The notes: generated by a model from the sequence alone, not told the origin. Shown: positions 8,642 through 17,094, counted from the stretch's first letter. The stretch is DNA of 64,000 nucleotides from JBGPHT01 sp041484525 (GCA_041484525.1 JBGPHT010000024.1:3141-67140); one strand, 5' to 3'. Translations and numbers: made by a program.

Positions 8642-9787
8642 CTATTTCTTGGGACCGAAGAACGCCACTAATCCAAACAGGATCGTGGGCTGACTCTTTG
8701 AGAGGCCGCCGCCGCTGTTCTTCTCAAAAAAGTATTGGTTCGAAAAGTCCTGGCGAAACTCGAGCCGGGACAATAGCCAGTAGGCTGGCTTGTATTCGCC
8801 GGTCAGGGTGAATTCCTTGACCGACTGCACCGTACCAGTGGAGAAACCGTCCATGTCATTGAAATACTCAACTCGCCCGGCGACGGCGAATTTCTTCAGA
8901 AAACCATAGCGTGTCGCGACGGCGATGCCCGCCCACTGGGACGCGCCCGCCCCGATGTTCTTGTCGCGGCCATAGTCAAAGTTGATGTAATAGCTAAGAT
9001 TGTCGTTGGCGTTGACCAGCACCGTGGTGTCGTACAGGTGGCGCACTCCCGTATTGGTGTGGCTCTTTTCGGGCCCACCGTAGTAGACGTTGCTCCACGT
9101 CACCTTTTTCCAGGCATAGGAACCCGTCAGTCCCACCGTCTTACCGCTGTTGTTGTCATACACGTTGTTCCAGCCCTGGACTAACTGCACGCCACCGGTA
9201 AAATGCGGGCCAACCGGGAACGACGTACGGATGCCGAAGTGGTAGTAGGGAATAGCCCACGCGAACAGCAGCGAACGCGAGTAGTTCCAGTTCGCGTTGG
9301 TCTCGATGACCTCGGCGCCGGCGGACGTCACGAACTCGCCGACGTCCACTTGAAGGCCGTGCCACGATTTCGGTTTGATGCTGAAGTAGGCCTGCTTGAA
9401 GTACTTGAGCGCCTCGGGAGCTCTGTCAGTCGAGTGGATGGCGCTGAACGTCTGTCCGAAGCCGACGTCCAGGTGAAACCCGACCGGCGCGGGCGCACGA
9501 TCGATCGTGATCATCCCCATATTGACGTGCGCCGTATCGGCACGGTAATCGAAGTTACGGAGCCCGTTGAATCCGGAATCGGGATGATTGAAACTTCCGT
9601 CCACGTAGCCGTCGAACATGAAACTGAAGTCCATTCCGCCCTGCGTGAACGGCGACTTCGGTGCCGGCGCAGCAGCGGGCGCTGGCGCTGCCGCGGCTGG
9701 ATCCGGCGGCGTTGTCTGCTGTGCGAAGACGACACCCGTAAGCACTGATGCTCCGGCGATAACAAGAGCGACGCAACTCTTCGGCAT
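8642..9787 (-). CDS. outer-membrane beta-barrel porin (BBP2/OmpL-like)
   Basis: The 381-residue product has a signal peptide (MPKSCVALVIAGASVLTGVV), an Ala/Pro-rich linker, and a barrel with alternating aromatic strands such as FMFDGYVDGSFNHPDSGF, HLDVGFGQTFSAIHS and YYINFDYGRDKNIG. These match the putative beta-barrel porin-2 family. The sequence ends in hydrophobic residues (LFGLVAFFGPKK), although the final KK is unusual for a barrel C-terminus. A good ribosome binding site (GAGAGGAG) precedes the ATG. Members of this family are often linked to amt/glnK clusters in other phyla, so a diffusion pore feeding ammonium to the Amt channel is likely. No sigma54 box (GG-N10-GC type) was seen upstream. 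Confidence 0.85.
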   Translation of the reverse strand: MPKSCVALVIAGASVLTGVVFAQQTTPPDPAAAAPAPAAAPAPKSPFTQGGMDFSFMFDGYVDGSFNHPDSGFNGLRNFDYRADTAHVNMGMITIDRAPAPVGFHLDVGFGQTFSAIHSTDRAPEALKYFKQAYFSIKPKSWHGLQVDVGEFVTSAGAEVIETNANWNYSRSLLFAWAIPYYHFGIRTSFPVGPHFTGGVQLVQGWNNVYDNNSGKTVGLTGSYAWKKVTWSNVYYGGPEKSHTNTGVRHLYDTTVLVNANDNLSYYINFDYGRDKNIGAGASQWAGIAVATRYGFLKKFAVAGRVEYFNDMDGFSTGTVQSVKEFTLTGEYKPAYWLLSRLEFRQDFSNQYFFEKNSGGGLSKSQPTILFGLVAFFGPKK

Positions 9788-10294
9788 ATGACTCCTCTCA
9801 GACCGTGATGAATGGAGAGCCTGGCAACCATGTTGACAAGCCGGGAAGCGCGCTTACCGGGCGGGCATCCATGAAAAGTGAATAGCAATAATCTATCCCT
9901 TCTGAACTGTAGATGCTAATAGATAATTTCTATCGGTTGCATTCGTGAATTTCCCGGTCCCGTTATTCGTCGCGAAGCATTGGATCGGACCGTTCGGGCT
10001 CGGTGAGCCGCCGCTCCAGCCTGGCTGGGACGCTGAAGAAACAGAGGGTGTTGACGGACAACTTGCTCCCACCAGCGTGCCGGCGCCACGATGAGAACCC
10101 GCTGGCGGCAATCTAATTGTGGATGGAGTGGATCAATTTTTTCTATTGGTAATCCAGAGCTGGCAACACCTACAATCGTTTACAGTCGGATTCCGGCTCT
10201 CCCGTGTCCGGGCCAACGCAATGAAGCCCCGTCGCTTAGGACTGTGCAGCAGTTTTTTTCGGTTCCCCGTCACTATCGAGCAGGCGGAGATGAG
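9788..10294. other. intergenic region between porin and alpha-CTD-like gene
   Basis: This 507-base divergent spacer holds the upstream signals of both neighbours. TACAAT (10171-10176) resembles a -10 box for the plus-strand gene, but only a weak -35 (TTGGTA, 19 bases away) goes with it. A 72-codon minus-strand frame ending at 9893 is low in complexity and has no recognisable homology, so it is not called. Nothing else is recognised. Confidence 0.5.
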
Positions 10295-10921
10295 ATGCGA
10301 TCACGCGCCAGGTATTCCAGGGGAGTTGCAGCTCCCAAACCTCTCGCCATTCAGGAACGAAGTTGGGCCATCTTCACGGCCTTCTGCTACGAGGCCCGGC
10401 CTCTCGACGAAATCGGCAGGGCTTATCAGCTCTCTCCCCACCAGGTCCGGCGCATTGTTGCCGAGGTCGAGGCTCAACTCGGACGAGCTCGCGGCGGCGA
10501 AGCGTTTCTCGATCTGGAATCCGCCGTGGAGGACCTCGGCCTTTCGGTCCGCACGCGCAACACGCTCCGCAGTCTCGGCTGCAACACGGTGGAAGATGTG
10601 CTCCGCCTCGATCTCTCGTCGTTCGTGCGCGGGATGGGACGCAAGACGAAAGAAGAGTTGCTCAACAGACTCCAGCACGCGGGATTTCACCATCCGATGC
10701 TGGACGAACAGCCGGTGTCGGAGATCCGCATTCTCGAGCGCAGCCTGGAGCGGATGCAGGGCCGGATTGATGAGGCGCTCGGAGCCGTGGCCAAGGAGAT
10801 TCGGTTGGTCAAACAAAGACTGCGCAAGCGAGTCGCGGCCCGCCGCGGGGACAAGCCGGGCGCGAGCCCTGATGCTCCCGTGCCGGCCCCGGCGAATGAC
10901 TATTGCGGTGACGAAAACTAG
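10295..10921 (+). CDS. HTH plus RNA polymerase alpha-CTD-like regulator
   Basis: The chosen ATG at 10295 gives 208 residues and follows a GGAG motif; longer readings upstream are in low-complexity sequence. Residues about 34-60 (RPLDEIGRAYQLSPHQVRRI) read as a helix-turn-helix of sigma region 4 type. Residues 73-131 align with the C-terminal domain of the RNA polymerase alpha subunit: R86, N89, G115 and K117 occupy the places of E. coli R265, N268, G296 and K298, and T118 replaces S299. These are the UP-element contact residues. A predicted coiled coil (141-178) and a Pro/Ala-rich tail follow. The protein lacks alpha-NTD, so it cannot be a polymerase subunit. It may bind promoter UP-like DNA on its own. 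The DUF4337 gene follows after five bases. Confidence 0.75.
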   Translation: MRSRARYSRGVAAPKPLAIQERSWAIFTAFCYEARPLDEIGRAYQLSPHQVRRIVAEVEAQLGRARGGEAFLDLESAVEDLGLSVRTRNTLRSLGCNTVEDVLRLDLSSFVRGMGRKTKEELLNRLQHAGFHHPMLDEQPVSEIRILERSLERMQGRIDEALGAVAKEIRLVKQRLRKRVAARRGDKPGASPDAPVPAPANDYCGDEN

Positions 10922-10926
10922 GCTCT

Positions 10927-11457
10927 ATGGATCTGAGTGATGAATTGAAGGAACAGGCCGAAAAGGCCCACGATCCCTTCGACCGGAAGGTGGGCGCCAC
11001 TATGGCGATCGTGGCCGCCGTTCTGGCGCTGGTCGCGGTATATGGGCACATCAGCATTACCGAAGAGTTGCTGGCGCAACAAAGGGCTTCCGACCAGTGG
11101 GCGTTCTATCAGGCTAAATCGCTGCGGCGGTATCAGTCGGAGGTGGCGCGGGACATACTGGGAGCCATGGGCAGTGCGGCTTCGGTCCAGCTTGGCGAAA
11201 AGTATCTGGGAAGCGCGGAGCGGTATCAGAAGGAAGGCGACGAAATCCAGGTGCAGGCGCGTGAGTTCGAAAAGGAAAGCCACACCAGCGGCCAGCGGGC
11301 TCTGCGGCTGCACCTGGGAGAAGTTCTTCTGGAGATCGCGCTCGTGCTTGCCTCACTTGCCATTCTGACGAAACGCGGCGGCTTCTGGGCTGCGGCCGTT
11401 GCCAGTTCATCCATCGGCGCCGTGATTGCGTCCACCGTGTTGTCCATTCACGGATAG
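10927..11457 (+). CDS. DUF4337-family membrane protein
   Basis: The 176-residue product starts with a charged amphipathic segment (MDLSDELKEQAEKAHDPFDR). It then has one membrane helix (about 25-41), a long soluble helical region containing QAKSLRRYQSEVARDILGAM, and two closely spaced helices at the C-terminus (LGEVLLEIALVLASLAILTK and the following hydrophobic stretch). This order matches the DUF4337 family, whose function is unknown. It is five bases downstream of the alpha-CTD-like regulator and probably cotranscribed with it. It converges on the VWA gene. Confidence 0.75.
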   Translation: MDLSDELKEQAEKAHDPFDRKVGATMAIVAAVLALVAVYGHISITEELLAQQRASDQWAFYQAKSLRRYQSEVARDILGAMGSAASVQLGEKYLGSAERYQKEGDEIQVQAREFEKESHTSGQRALRLHLGEVLLEIALVLASLAILTKRGGFWAAAVASSSIGAVIASTVLSIHG

Positions 11458-11467
11458 GAAGCCTGCG

Positions 11468-12394
11468 TTACGGAGTCATTGCGTAGTAACGATGGCGCGT
11501 ATAAAGGCGAACATCCGGCATGTCCAGCTTGACCTGGATTCTTCGCATGCCATTATGCAAGGGCTCCACCGGGTAGTAGCCGATCAAGTATTGGTGGTGG
11601 ATGGTGCGGCTGATCTTCTCAGCCACCGCGGCAATGGAAGCAGCCGAGTCAAGTTGAAAGTACAGCCCGCCCGTGGAATGAGCCAGATCGGCGAGCAAGA
11701 CCATGGCTCGGTTTTGCTCCACCAGTTCGATGGCTTTATTGTTTCCCGGCGGCTCGGGCGTCACTACCGAATAGATCTGGGCATCGGACTCGACCGCCTT
11801 GGACAGCAACTCATGCCTGGTGTGGCGGCTGTGATTGTCCTGGCCGTCGGACACGATCACCAGTGCTCTGCGGGAGTTGCGGGCAGCCTTCATGCGGTCG
11901 ATCGTGACATAGGTTGAGTCCACCAGAGCCGTCCATCCGCCGGGCCGGGCGGATTGGAGAATACCCGTCAGACTATCGATATCGTGCGTCAGGTCGGCGC
12001 GAACATCCGGCCGATCGGCAAACGTAAGAACCAGAGCCTCGTCTCTCGAATCGGTACCGCCGAGCAACGACCGGACGAAAGCGCGGGCCGTCGCCAGTTT
12101 TTGCTTCATGCTGCCGCTGACATCCAGCACGAGACCGATCGAAGCCGGGAGGTCCTCGGTGGAGAACGATGCGATTCGCTGCGGGACGCCCTCTTCCAAT
12201 ACCTTGAACCGCGATCTGTCCAATCCGCTGATGATCTTCCCGGTTCTGTCGGTGACGGTGACGGGAACCAGGACGAGGTTGACATCCACCCGAAGTGGCG
12301 CAGGAGCGTTGCGGCGCACGGGGGCCTGAGCCGCAGAGATTCCGGCACACAGCAACATGGCCGCTAACGTCAAGGGAGACAACCGGGTCGCCAT
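11468..12394 (-). CDS. VWFA-related acidobacterial secreted protein
   Basis: The 308-residue protein has a signal peptide (MATRLSPLTLAAMLLCAGIS), then an N-terminal beta-rich segment (VPVTVTDRTGKIISGL). A von Willebrand factor A domain follows, with an intact MIDAS motif DVSGS (D91, S93, S95) and the later TSD-like SDGQDNHS. This layout is that of the VWFA-related acidobacterial domain (TIGR03436), a large lineage-specific family of exported, metal-dependent binding proteins. A ribosome binding site GGAAGG precedes the ATG. It converges on the DUF4337 gene, and no operon partner is apparent. The ligand is unknown. Confidence 0.88.
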   Translation of the reverse strand: MATRLSPLTLAAMLLCAGISAAQAPVRRNAPAPLRVDVNLVLVPVTVTDRTGKIISGLDRSRFKVLEEGVPQRIASFSTEDLPASIGLVLDVSGSMKQKLATARAFVRSLLGGTDSRDEALVLTFADRPDVRADLTHDIDSLTGILQSARPGGWTALVDSTYVTIDRMKAARNSRRALVIVSDGQDNHSRHTRHELLSKAVESDAQIYSVVTPEPPGNNKAIELVEQNRAMVLLADLAHSTGGLYFQLDSAASIAAVAEKISRTIHHQYLIGYYPVEPLHNGMRRIQVKLDMPDVRLYTRHRYYAMTP

Positions 12395-12688
12395 GACCCT
12401 TCCATCCTACAACACCATGGCGCGCGATGCCCGGTTCCCGCCGGAAGTGACCACGCGAGCCAGGTGTCAGGCGCCAACTGCAGCCACCGCCCGGCTCGGC
12501 AACGGAGGCGATTCCATGACGCGATTCCATCTTGACTAGACTTCGCTTTCTGTTGTAAAGTAGTTTTAGATGCGACACTTGATGTCCAGTCGCGGCCTGC
12601 TATCGTACCGACTTACAGTCGGACACCCCTTGTGTCTCTCGTTTAGTCTCTAATCTCCCTTTAAAGGCGTTTGTAGTTTTCCCGGGAT

Positions 12689-12906
12689 GGCTTGGCGCGC
12701 GAATCGCACTACGGGGAGAACGTTCTGGTAACCCGAAAGGGCGCGGTGCGGGCTCGCGAGGGCGACATGGGAATCATCCCGGGCAGCATGACGTAATCGA
12801 CGAGACACCCGCGGCTTACAAACCGATTGATGATGTGATGGCGGCGCAGTCCGATCTGGTCGAGATCGTCCACACGCTACGACAGGTCGTCTGCGTGAAG
12901 GGGTAA
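12689..12906 (+). pseudogene. rtcB: internally deleted rtcB (RNA ligase) relic
   Basis: Two pieces of an RtcB C-terminal region are visible. The first (12689-12793) translates to GLARESHYGENVLVTRKGAV and continues ARAREG-type sequence to IIPGSMT, then meets a TAA. The second, shifted by one frame (12793-12906), reads VIDETPAAYKPIDDVMAAQS and ends in VVCVKG plus stop, the usual RtcB terminus. The 50-60 residues that normally lie between GSMG and the DE-P-AYK segment, including the HGAGR motif with the guanylylated histidine, are missing, and nothing resembling the N-terminal two thirds is found upstream. RtcB joins 2',3'-cyclic-phosphate RNA ends; this copy cannot. The remainder of the spacer (12395-12688) shows nothing recognisable apart from a five-pair hairpin at 12608-12622. 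Confidence 0.8.
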
Positions 12907-12917
12907 GTGCCCGGCCG

Positions 12918-13934
12918 TTACTTTCCGACGACTAATACCACGAATGATCCCGGCTTGACTGACCGTTGCGGCCGCTTGGACGGATCGGCAGCCGGGGTCT
13001 CCACATACTCGGCAGCCGACAGGAAGATCTTCTTGGTCTTGGGATCGAACGCCATGGTCTTGGCGCTCGGCTGTGTCTTGACTGCACCCGCATCCTCGTA
13101 TTCATCGGCGGACTTCTCGTGATAGATACTCAAAGTTCCCTCGCCGCAGGAAAAGAAAATCAGCTTGGCGTCCGGATCGAAGCCGGCATAGTCGACGCCT
13201 GTGCCGATCGGGAAGCTGGCGATCACTTTCCCGCTGGCCGCATCCATCACCACCATCTTCGGCTCGCTGCGGCAGCCGATAAACAGCCGGTTGGTCTTGG
13301 CGTCATAAGCCAGTCCGGTCGGGGTCTTCGCCACGCCGATAGGAAAGCGCTTCTTGACCTCGAGCGACTTCGGATCGAACACGACCACTTCGGCGGTGTT
13401 CTCGCTATTGACGTAGATGAGACCGTCGGCGCCGATGACCGCCTGCTCGCCATCGCCTTCTACTTTGACGGTGCCCACAACCTCGCCGGTCTTGGCATCG
13501 ATGGCGCTGATGTCGTGCGAACCGTGATTGTTGGTGAACACCCGCTTGGAGCCTGGATCGTAGTAGATGCCGTCCGGACCCTTGCCGACATCAATCTTCT
13601 TAATAAGTGCCAAGGTGGCGGGGTCGAACATCGAGACCTTATCCTCCCTGCCGTTGCTGGTAAATCCGTGTTTGAATTCCGGCGCAATCGCCGCACCGTG
13701 CACGCCCGGAGTGTCGGGAATGGTGCCGACTACCTTGCCGCTGTCTGCATCCACCACGTCTACTTGCGTAGCATGCGAGAGATAGATTCGCCGCGCTGTG
13801 CTGTCGATGGCCACGTAGTCAAAGCCGCCGTTGCCGGGGACCGGATAACGAGCCACCACTTGATAGTTTGTCGCACCTTGCAACAAAAGTGCGGCGGAAA
13901 ACAATCCGGCCAGCCAGCCTTTTCGGTTTTGCAT
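12918..13934 (-). CDS. secreted YncE-like seven-bladed beta-propeller
   Basis: The 338-residue product carries a signal peptide and then seven repeats of about 42 residues of the YVTN/YncE type, recognisable as DPATLALIKKIDVGKGPDGI, DAKTGEVVGTVKVEGDGEQA and DAASGKVIASFPIGTGVDYA. Such propellers are exported and bind ligands or nucleic acid; no catalytic residues are identifiable. A GGAGAT ribosome binding site supports the ATG. It is the last gene of a minus-strand series of exported proteins that begins with the RraA-like gene. Confidence 0.85.
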   Translation of the reverse strand: MQNRKGWLAGLFSAALLLQGATNYQVVARYPVPGNGGFDYVAIDSTARRIYLSHATQVDVVDADSGKVVGTIPDTPGVHGAAIAPEFKHGFTSNGREDKVSMFDPATLALIKKIDVGKGPDGIYYDPGSKRVFTNNHGSHDISAIDAKTGEVVGTVKVEGDGEQAVIGADGLIYVNSENTAEVVVFDPKSLEVKKRFPIGVAKTPTGLAYDAKTNRLFIGCRSEPKMVVMDAASGKVIASFPIGTGVDYAGFDPDAKLIFFSCGEGTLSIYHEKSADEYEDAGAVKTQPSAKTMAFDPKTKKIFLSAAEYVETPAADPSKRPQRSVKPGSFVVLVVGK

Positions 13935-14022
13935 GTTCGATCTCCAGTCCCGTTACGAGCTTGTGGCGCAGTGTCCCGCATTATGGCAGATCACACATGA
14001 ACAGACGATGAATTCCGTTCCT

Positions 14023-14697
14023 CTAAAGGTTGCCGTACTTTACCAAGACCATCTCCGCGTCTTTGATCGGACCTACGCCCGCGGCATACCACTTGTGGTC
14101 CTTCAGCCCCTTCTCCAACGCGCTGGTTTCCACCACGTGAAGGCACTTCTCGAATGTCCCCGCGGGTGTCGTGATCCTTTCGCTACTCGAAAGAATCTCG
14201 GCGCGGTCCATTCCCACACCCGGCGCCCGCTCCTGGTAGAACCGCTGGCCCGGCTTTGGATTACCCGGCATCATCAGGCCGAACTTCGCCCCTTTGACCC
14301 CGGATAGCCAGGACCCCTCGTGGCTGACTACCTTCCCGCTCTTGTACACGTCCACGTCTTCGCCGAAGTAGTAGACATCGTTGGTGGCGGAATCGATGGC
14401 GTAGTAGTCCCGGGTCAGCTCGATCGATTGCCCATTCCTGGTTTCGCGGTCTTCCACTACCCTGGTGACCGTTTCGTCGATAACCTTGGTTTCATTCAAG
14501 ACGGTGACAGTGTCCGTATCTTTTCCGTGTTGGTAGAACAACTGGTATCCGGGCGTCAGAATGAAGTAGGGGTTCGAGCCCTTGACGCCCAGCGTCTTGC
14601 GGTCCACCGCGAAGATGGACTGCCAGTCCTTGGCGGTCTGCGAGGCCAGCGTCGCCACGCCTGCCAGCAGAAATCCGATTGAGAGTGGATATCTCAT
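14023..14697 (-). CDS. secreted protein of unknown function
   Basis: The 224-residue product has a signal peptide (MRYPLSIGFLLAGVATLAS) and a compact beta-rich mature region with repeated acidic-aromatic strands such as LTRDYYAIDSATNDVYYFGE and PNPKPGQRFYQE-like segments. The C-terminal sequence KWYAAGVGPIKDAEMVLVKY resembles periplasmic lipid- or protein-binding folds in which the protein measures conversion of a precursor. I cannot name a family. It lies 18 bases downstream of the propeller gene at 14716 and 88 bases upstream of the YncE-like gene, so it probably belongs to the same transcript. Confidence 0.7.
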   Translation of the reverse strand: MRYPLSIGFLLAGVATLASQTAKDWQSIFAVDRKTLGVKGSNPYFILTPGYQLFYQHGKDTDTVTVLNETKVIDETVTRVVEDRETRNGQSIELTRDYYAIDSATNDVYYFGEDVDVYKSGKVVSHEGSWLSGVKGAKFGLMMPGNPKPGQRFYQERAPGVGMDRAEILSSSERITTPAGTFEKCLHVVETSALEKGLKDHKWYAAGVGPIKDAEMVLVKYGNL

Positions 14698-14715
14698 CTC
14701 TAAGGCCGTCCGATT

Positions 14716-16212
14716 CTATCGCATCATCTGATAGCTGACGAACGCCAGTTGGCGTCCGTCCGGCGACCACGAAGGAGCGTCGATCGTGCCTGGCCCGCCA
14801 ATCAGTTTGGCCAGCACCACCGTCCTCTTGTCGCTCAGCGACATCATGCGCAGCATCACGTCGCCCATCTCGGACTGCCCTGCCGTGCCCTTCTCGCAGG
14901 AGAGAAATACCATTCTGCGTCCATCCGGAGAGAGGTGGGGGTGGATGTTATCGAAGCCGTCGGAGGTCACCTGTTCCATCCCGGTTCCGTCGGAGAGCAC
15001 GCGCCAGATCTGCATGCCGCCCGCGTGGCCTGAACTAAAGTAGACAGACTTGCCGTCCGGCGCATATTCGGCGCCCGCGTTCCCGCCCTCCACTGCTGCC
15101 AGGCGCGTCTCTTCTCCACCGGCGGCGGGCACGGTAAAGATTCCGAACTTGCCGCGCCGCTGGCCCGCGAACAGGACCGTATTTCCATCCGGCGACCAGC
15201 CTTGCCAGTACGAGGGAACTTGCCGCGTGACGCGCCGCGGCACCCCGCCCACGACCGCCATCACGTAAACCACCGAGCGTCGATGTTCGCGCGATTCGTC
15301 GCTGACAGCCAACAGCGCGCCGTCCGGTGAAATGCCATGCGAGCCGTTCGCGTGGACGGCGAATCCGGTATCGATGGTAGTTGGCTGCCCCCCTGCCACC
15401 GGCACGCGCTGCATGCGGCCGCCGCTGTTGAAAAGAAGTGCGGCGCCATCGCGCGTCCAGTTGGGAGCTTCGATGCGTCCCGGCGTCACGTAAGCCACGC
15501 GCCGGTCCGTGGATGTGACCGTGATGGTCTCGAGCGTGCTGAAAAGCGTCGTCGTCCCGCCCGCCGTGGGACTCAATTCGGTCACATCGACATTCGAGAA
15601 CACGGCCTTCTCCACCACGTCCTTGTTGTGCGCGCACACGCCCAGCCCCACGTAGAACGTTCCCTCCAGGGGAACCCGCATCGATCCGCCCGCCATGTGC
15701 AGCACCCGGTCGTCACCGCCCCGCGAAATGTAAAAGTAGGCGCCTCGTTTCTCGATGCGGAGCCGCTTCGGCGCCGGCATATTGGATTGGATCTCGTGCG
15801 TGGCCGCGCCTTTTTCGTCGCGGGCTTGCAGCGACGTGAGTCCGTTGCCGTGCAGCGCAACGTCGGCGTAGGCGGAATCGCCATCCAGACTTTGCCGCAC
15901 CATCAGCACCGCCTTCTTGTGCGCGTCTCCGCCGCTGCCCGCGAAGGCGATGTCGGCCGCCAGCGCGACGTCGCCCGAGACCTTGGTCCAGACGAACTGA
16001 AACGCGTCCGCCGTTGCCCACATGTTCTCGCCGCTGCCCACGATCGTGTAGCTGCGGTTCGAGGCGTCGTATTCGGCCGACCCCGCATGCAGCACCGTGC
16101 CCACATCGCCGCGGTCCTGAAAAGCCCCGAGGGGTGCGGCCGTTGGTTGCGCATCGCCGTAGTGGGCCATCGCGCCCACCAGCAACCAACTGAACAACCG
16201 TGCGCGCCGCAT
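14716..16212 (-). CDS. secreted TolB-like propeller with N-terminal lectin-like domain
   Basis: The 498-residue product has a signal peptide followed by a DUF1349/concanavalin-like domain (about residues 25-210, with QFVWTKVSGDVALAADIAFA). A six-bladed PD40/TolB-type propeller follows, whose blades carry the repeated SPDG motif (APNWTRDGAALLF, GISPDGALLAVS, GWSPDGNTVLFA, HLSPDGRRMVFL, SWSPDGRQLAFV). Its ATG overlaps the TGA of the upstream RraA-like gene as TGATG, so the two are translationally coupled. The combination suggests an exported carbohydrate- or surface-binding protein. The ligand is unknown. Confidence 0.8.
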   Translation of the reverse strand: MRRARLFSWLLVGAMAHYGDAQPTAAPLGAFQDRGDVGTVLHAGSAEYDASNRSYTIVGSGENMWATADAFQFVWTKVSGDVALAADIAFAGSGGDAHKKAVLMVRQSLDGDSAYADVALHGNGLTSLQARDEKGAATHEIQSNMPAPKRLRIEKRGAYFYISRGGDDRVLHMAGGSMRVPLEGTFYVGLGVCAHNKDVVEKAVFSNVDVTELSPTAGGTTTLFSTLETITVTSTDRRVAYVTPGRIEAPNWTRDGAALLFNSGGRMQRVPVAGGQPTTIDTGFAVHANGSHGISPDGALLAVSDESREHRRSVVYVMAVVGGVPRRVTRQVPSYWQGWSPDGNTVLFAGQRRGKFGIFTVPAAGGEETRLAAVEGGNAGAEYAPDGKSVYFSSGHAGGMQIWRVLSDGTGMEQVTSDGFDNIHPHLSPDGRRMVFLSCEKGTAGQSEMGDVMLRMMSLSDKRTVVLAKLIGGPGTIDAPSWSPDGRQLAFVSYQMMR

Positions 16213-16931
16213 CAGATCCTCCCGAACTTGGCCACCGCTTCTTTGATGGAGCGGTACTTCTCGATGAACGGCAGCATGCTGTGCTCCGTGTTGTCGAGGT
16301 CCTGCGCCTTCTTCAGCACGTCGGCCGCCCGCGCCCGCGGCACCACGGCGACGCCGTCCTCATCTCCGGCGATGATATCGCCCGGACTTACTCGCACTCC
16401 CGCGCACGTGACCGGAATGTTGGCCCCAGCGAAGCGATAGTGATTGATGGTGGTCGATGGTGCCACGCCCCGGCTGAAGACCGGGAACTGCAGCTTCCGG
16501 ATCTGCGGCGTGTCGCGCACCGATCCGTCGATCACGGCTCCCGCGAGGCCGCGGTACTTCATGGCGGTTGCCATCAGCCCGCCGATGCCGGCGTAATCCG
16601 CGCCGTCTTCGAGCACCATCACATACACCGATCCGGTCTTGGCCGAATCGATGGCGTCCAGCATTCCTTCGGAAGCCTTCGAGCCTTCCTTGTGTTCCTC
16701 TTTCTTCAAGAGGACTGTAACCGCGGGGCCGGCGAACTTGGTGGGGGTAAGCGGCCGCATCTCGTGCGACATGTAGTTCTTCTGTCCGTAGAGTTGCTCC
16801 ATGGCGTCCGACACCGAGGCCACCTCCACCTCGCGGAATCCATCCATCAGCGGGTCGCCGGCGGGTTGCGCCATGAGCCACACGGCGATCCCGAGCACCG
16901 CCAGGACTGTCACCAATAACGTTCGTCGCAT
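16212..16931 (-). CDS. exported RraA-like protein
   Basis: The 239-residue product belongs to the RraA/HMG-aldolase-like superfamily. Diagnostic parts are GGLMATAMKYRGLAGAVIDG, the active-site-like SVRDTPQI and the terminal GDEDGVAVVPRARA. Family members are metal-dependent class II aldolases for 4-hydroxy-4-methyl-2-oxoglutarate, or RNase E inhibitors. This copy has an N-terminal hydrophobic segment (LLVTVLAVLGIAVWLMAQPA), so it should act outside the cytoplasm, which argues against an RNase E role and suggests an exported lyase. It heads the operon with the propeller genes, and a palindrome lies in its promoter. Confidence 0.8.
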   Translation of the reverse strand: MRRTLLVTVLAVLGIAVWLMAQPAGDPLMDGFREVEVASVSDAMEQLYGQKNYMSHEMRPLTPTKFAGPAVTVLLKKEEHKEGSKASEGMLDAIDSAKTGSVYVMVLEDGADYAGIGGLMATAMKYRGLAGAVIDGSVRDTPQIRKLQFPVFSRGVAPSTTINHYRFAGANIPVTCAGVRVSPGDIIAGDEDGVAVVPRARAADVLKKAQDLDNTEHSMLPFIEKYRSIKEAVAKFGRI

Positions 16932-17005
16932 AGAATCTCCTTACTCGAAAAATCAGGCGCGGGACTACGGATAAGTATGGGCATTTCCCTCACCCGGCTT
17001 CAAGG

Positions 17006-17025
17006 ATTATACGGTGAATCACCGT
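17006..17025 (-). promoter_or_regulatory. -10 box with overlapping palindromic operator
   Basis: On the minus strand TATAAT (17006-17011) stands 75 bases upstream of the RraA-like ATG. Immediately upstream, overlapping its first base and filling most of the spacer, is the perfect inverted repeat ACGGTGA-A-TCACCGT (17011-17025). No good -35 box is present. That combination is typical of a promoter controlled by a dimeric regulator binding in the spacer. Confidence 0.5.
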
Positions 17026-17094
17026 GTACCCGGCGTCATTGCCCTTGTCTAACCGGGCACGCCGTCAAAGCGCAATTTTAACGGCATTTATCCC

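Noticed and set aside
9788..9930. sigma54 promoter for the ammonium cluster
   Set aside because: No GG-N10-GC pair of the right kind was found upstream of the porin gene or glnK.
9893..10111. 72-codon minus-strand frame in the porin upstream region
   Set aside because: Low complexity, no ribosome binding site, no family; probably part of a control region.
12608..12622. Small hairpin CCGAC-TTACA-GTCGG upstream of the rtcB relic
   Set aside because: Only five pairs and no T-run; could easily occur by chance.
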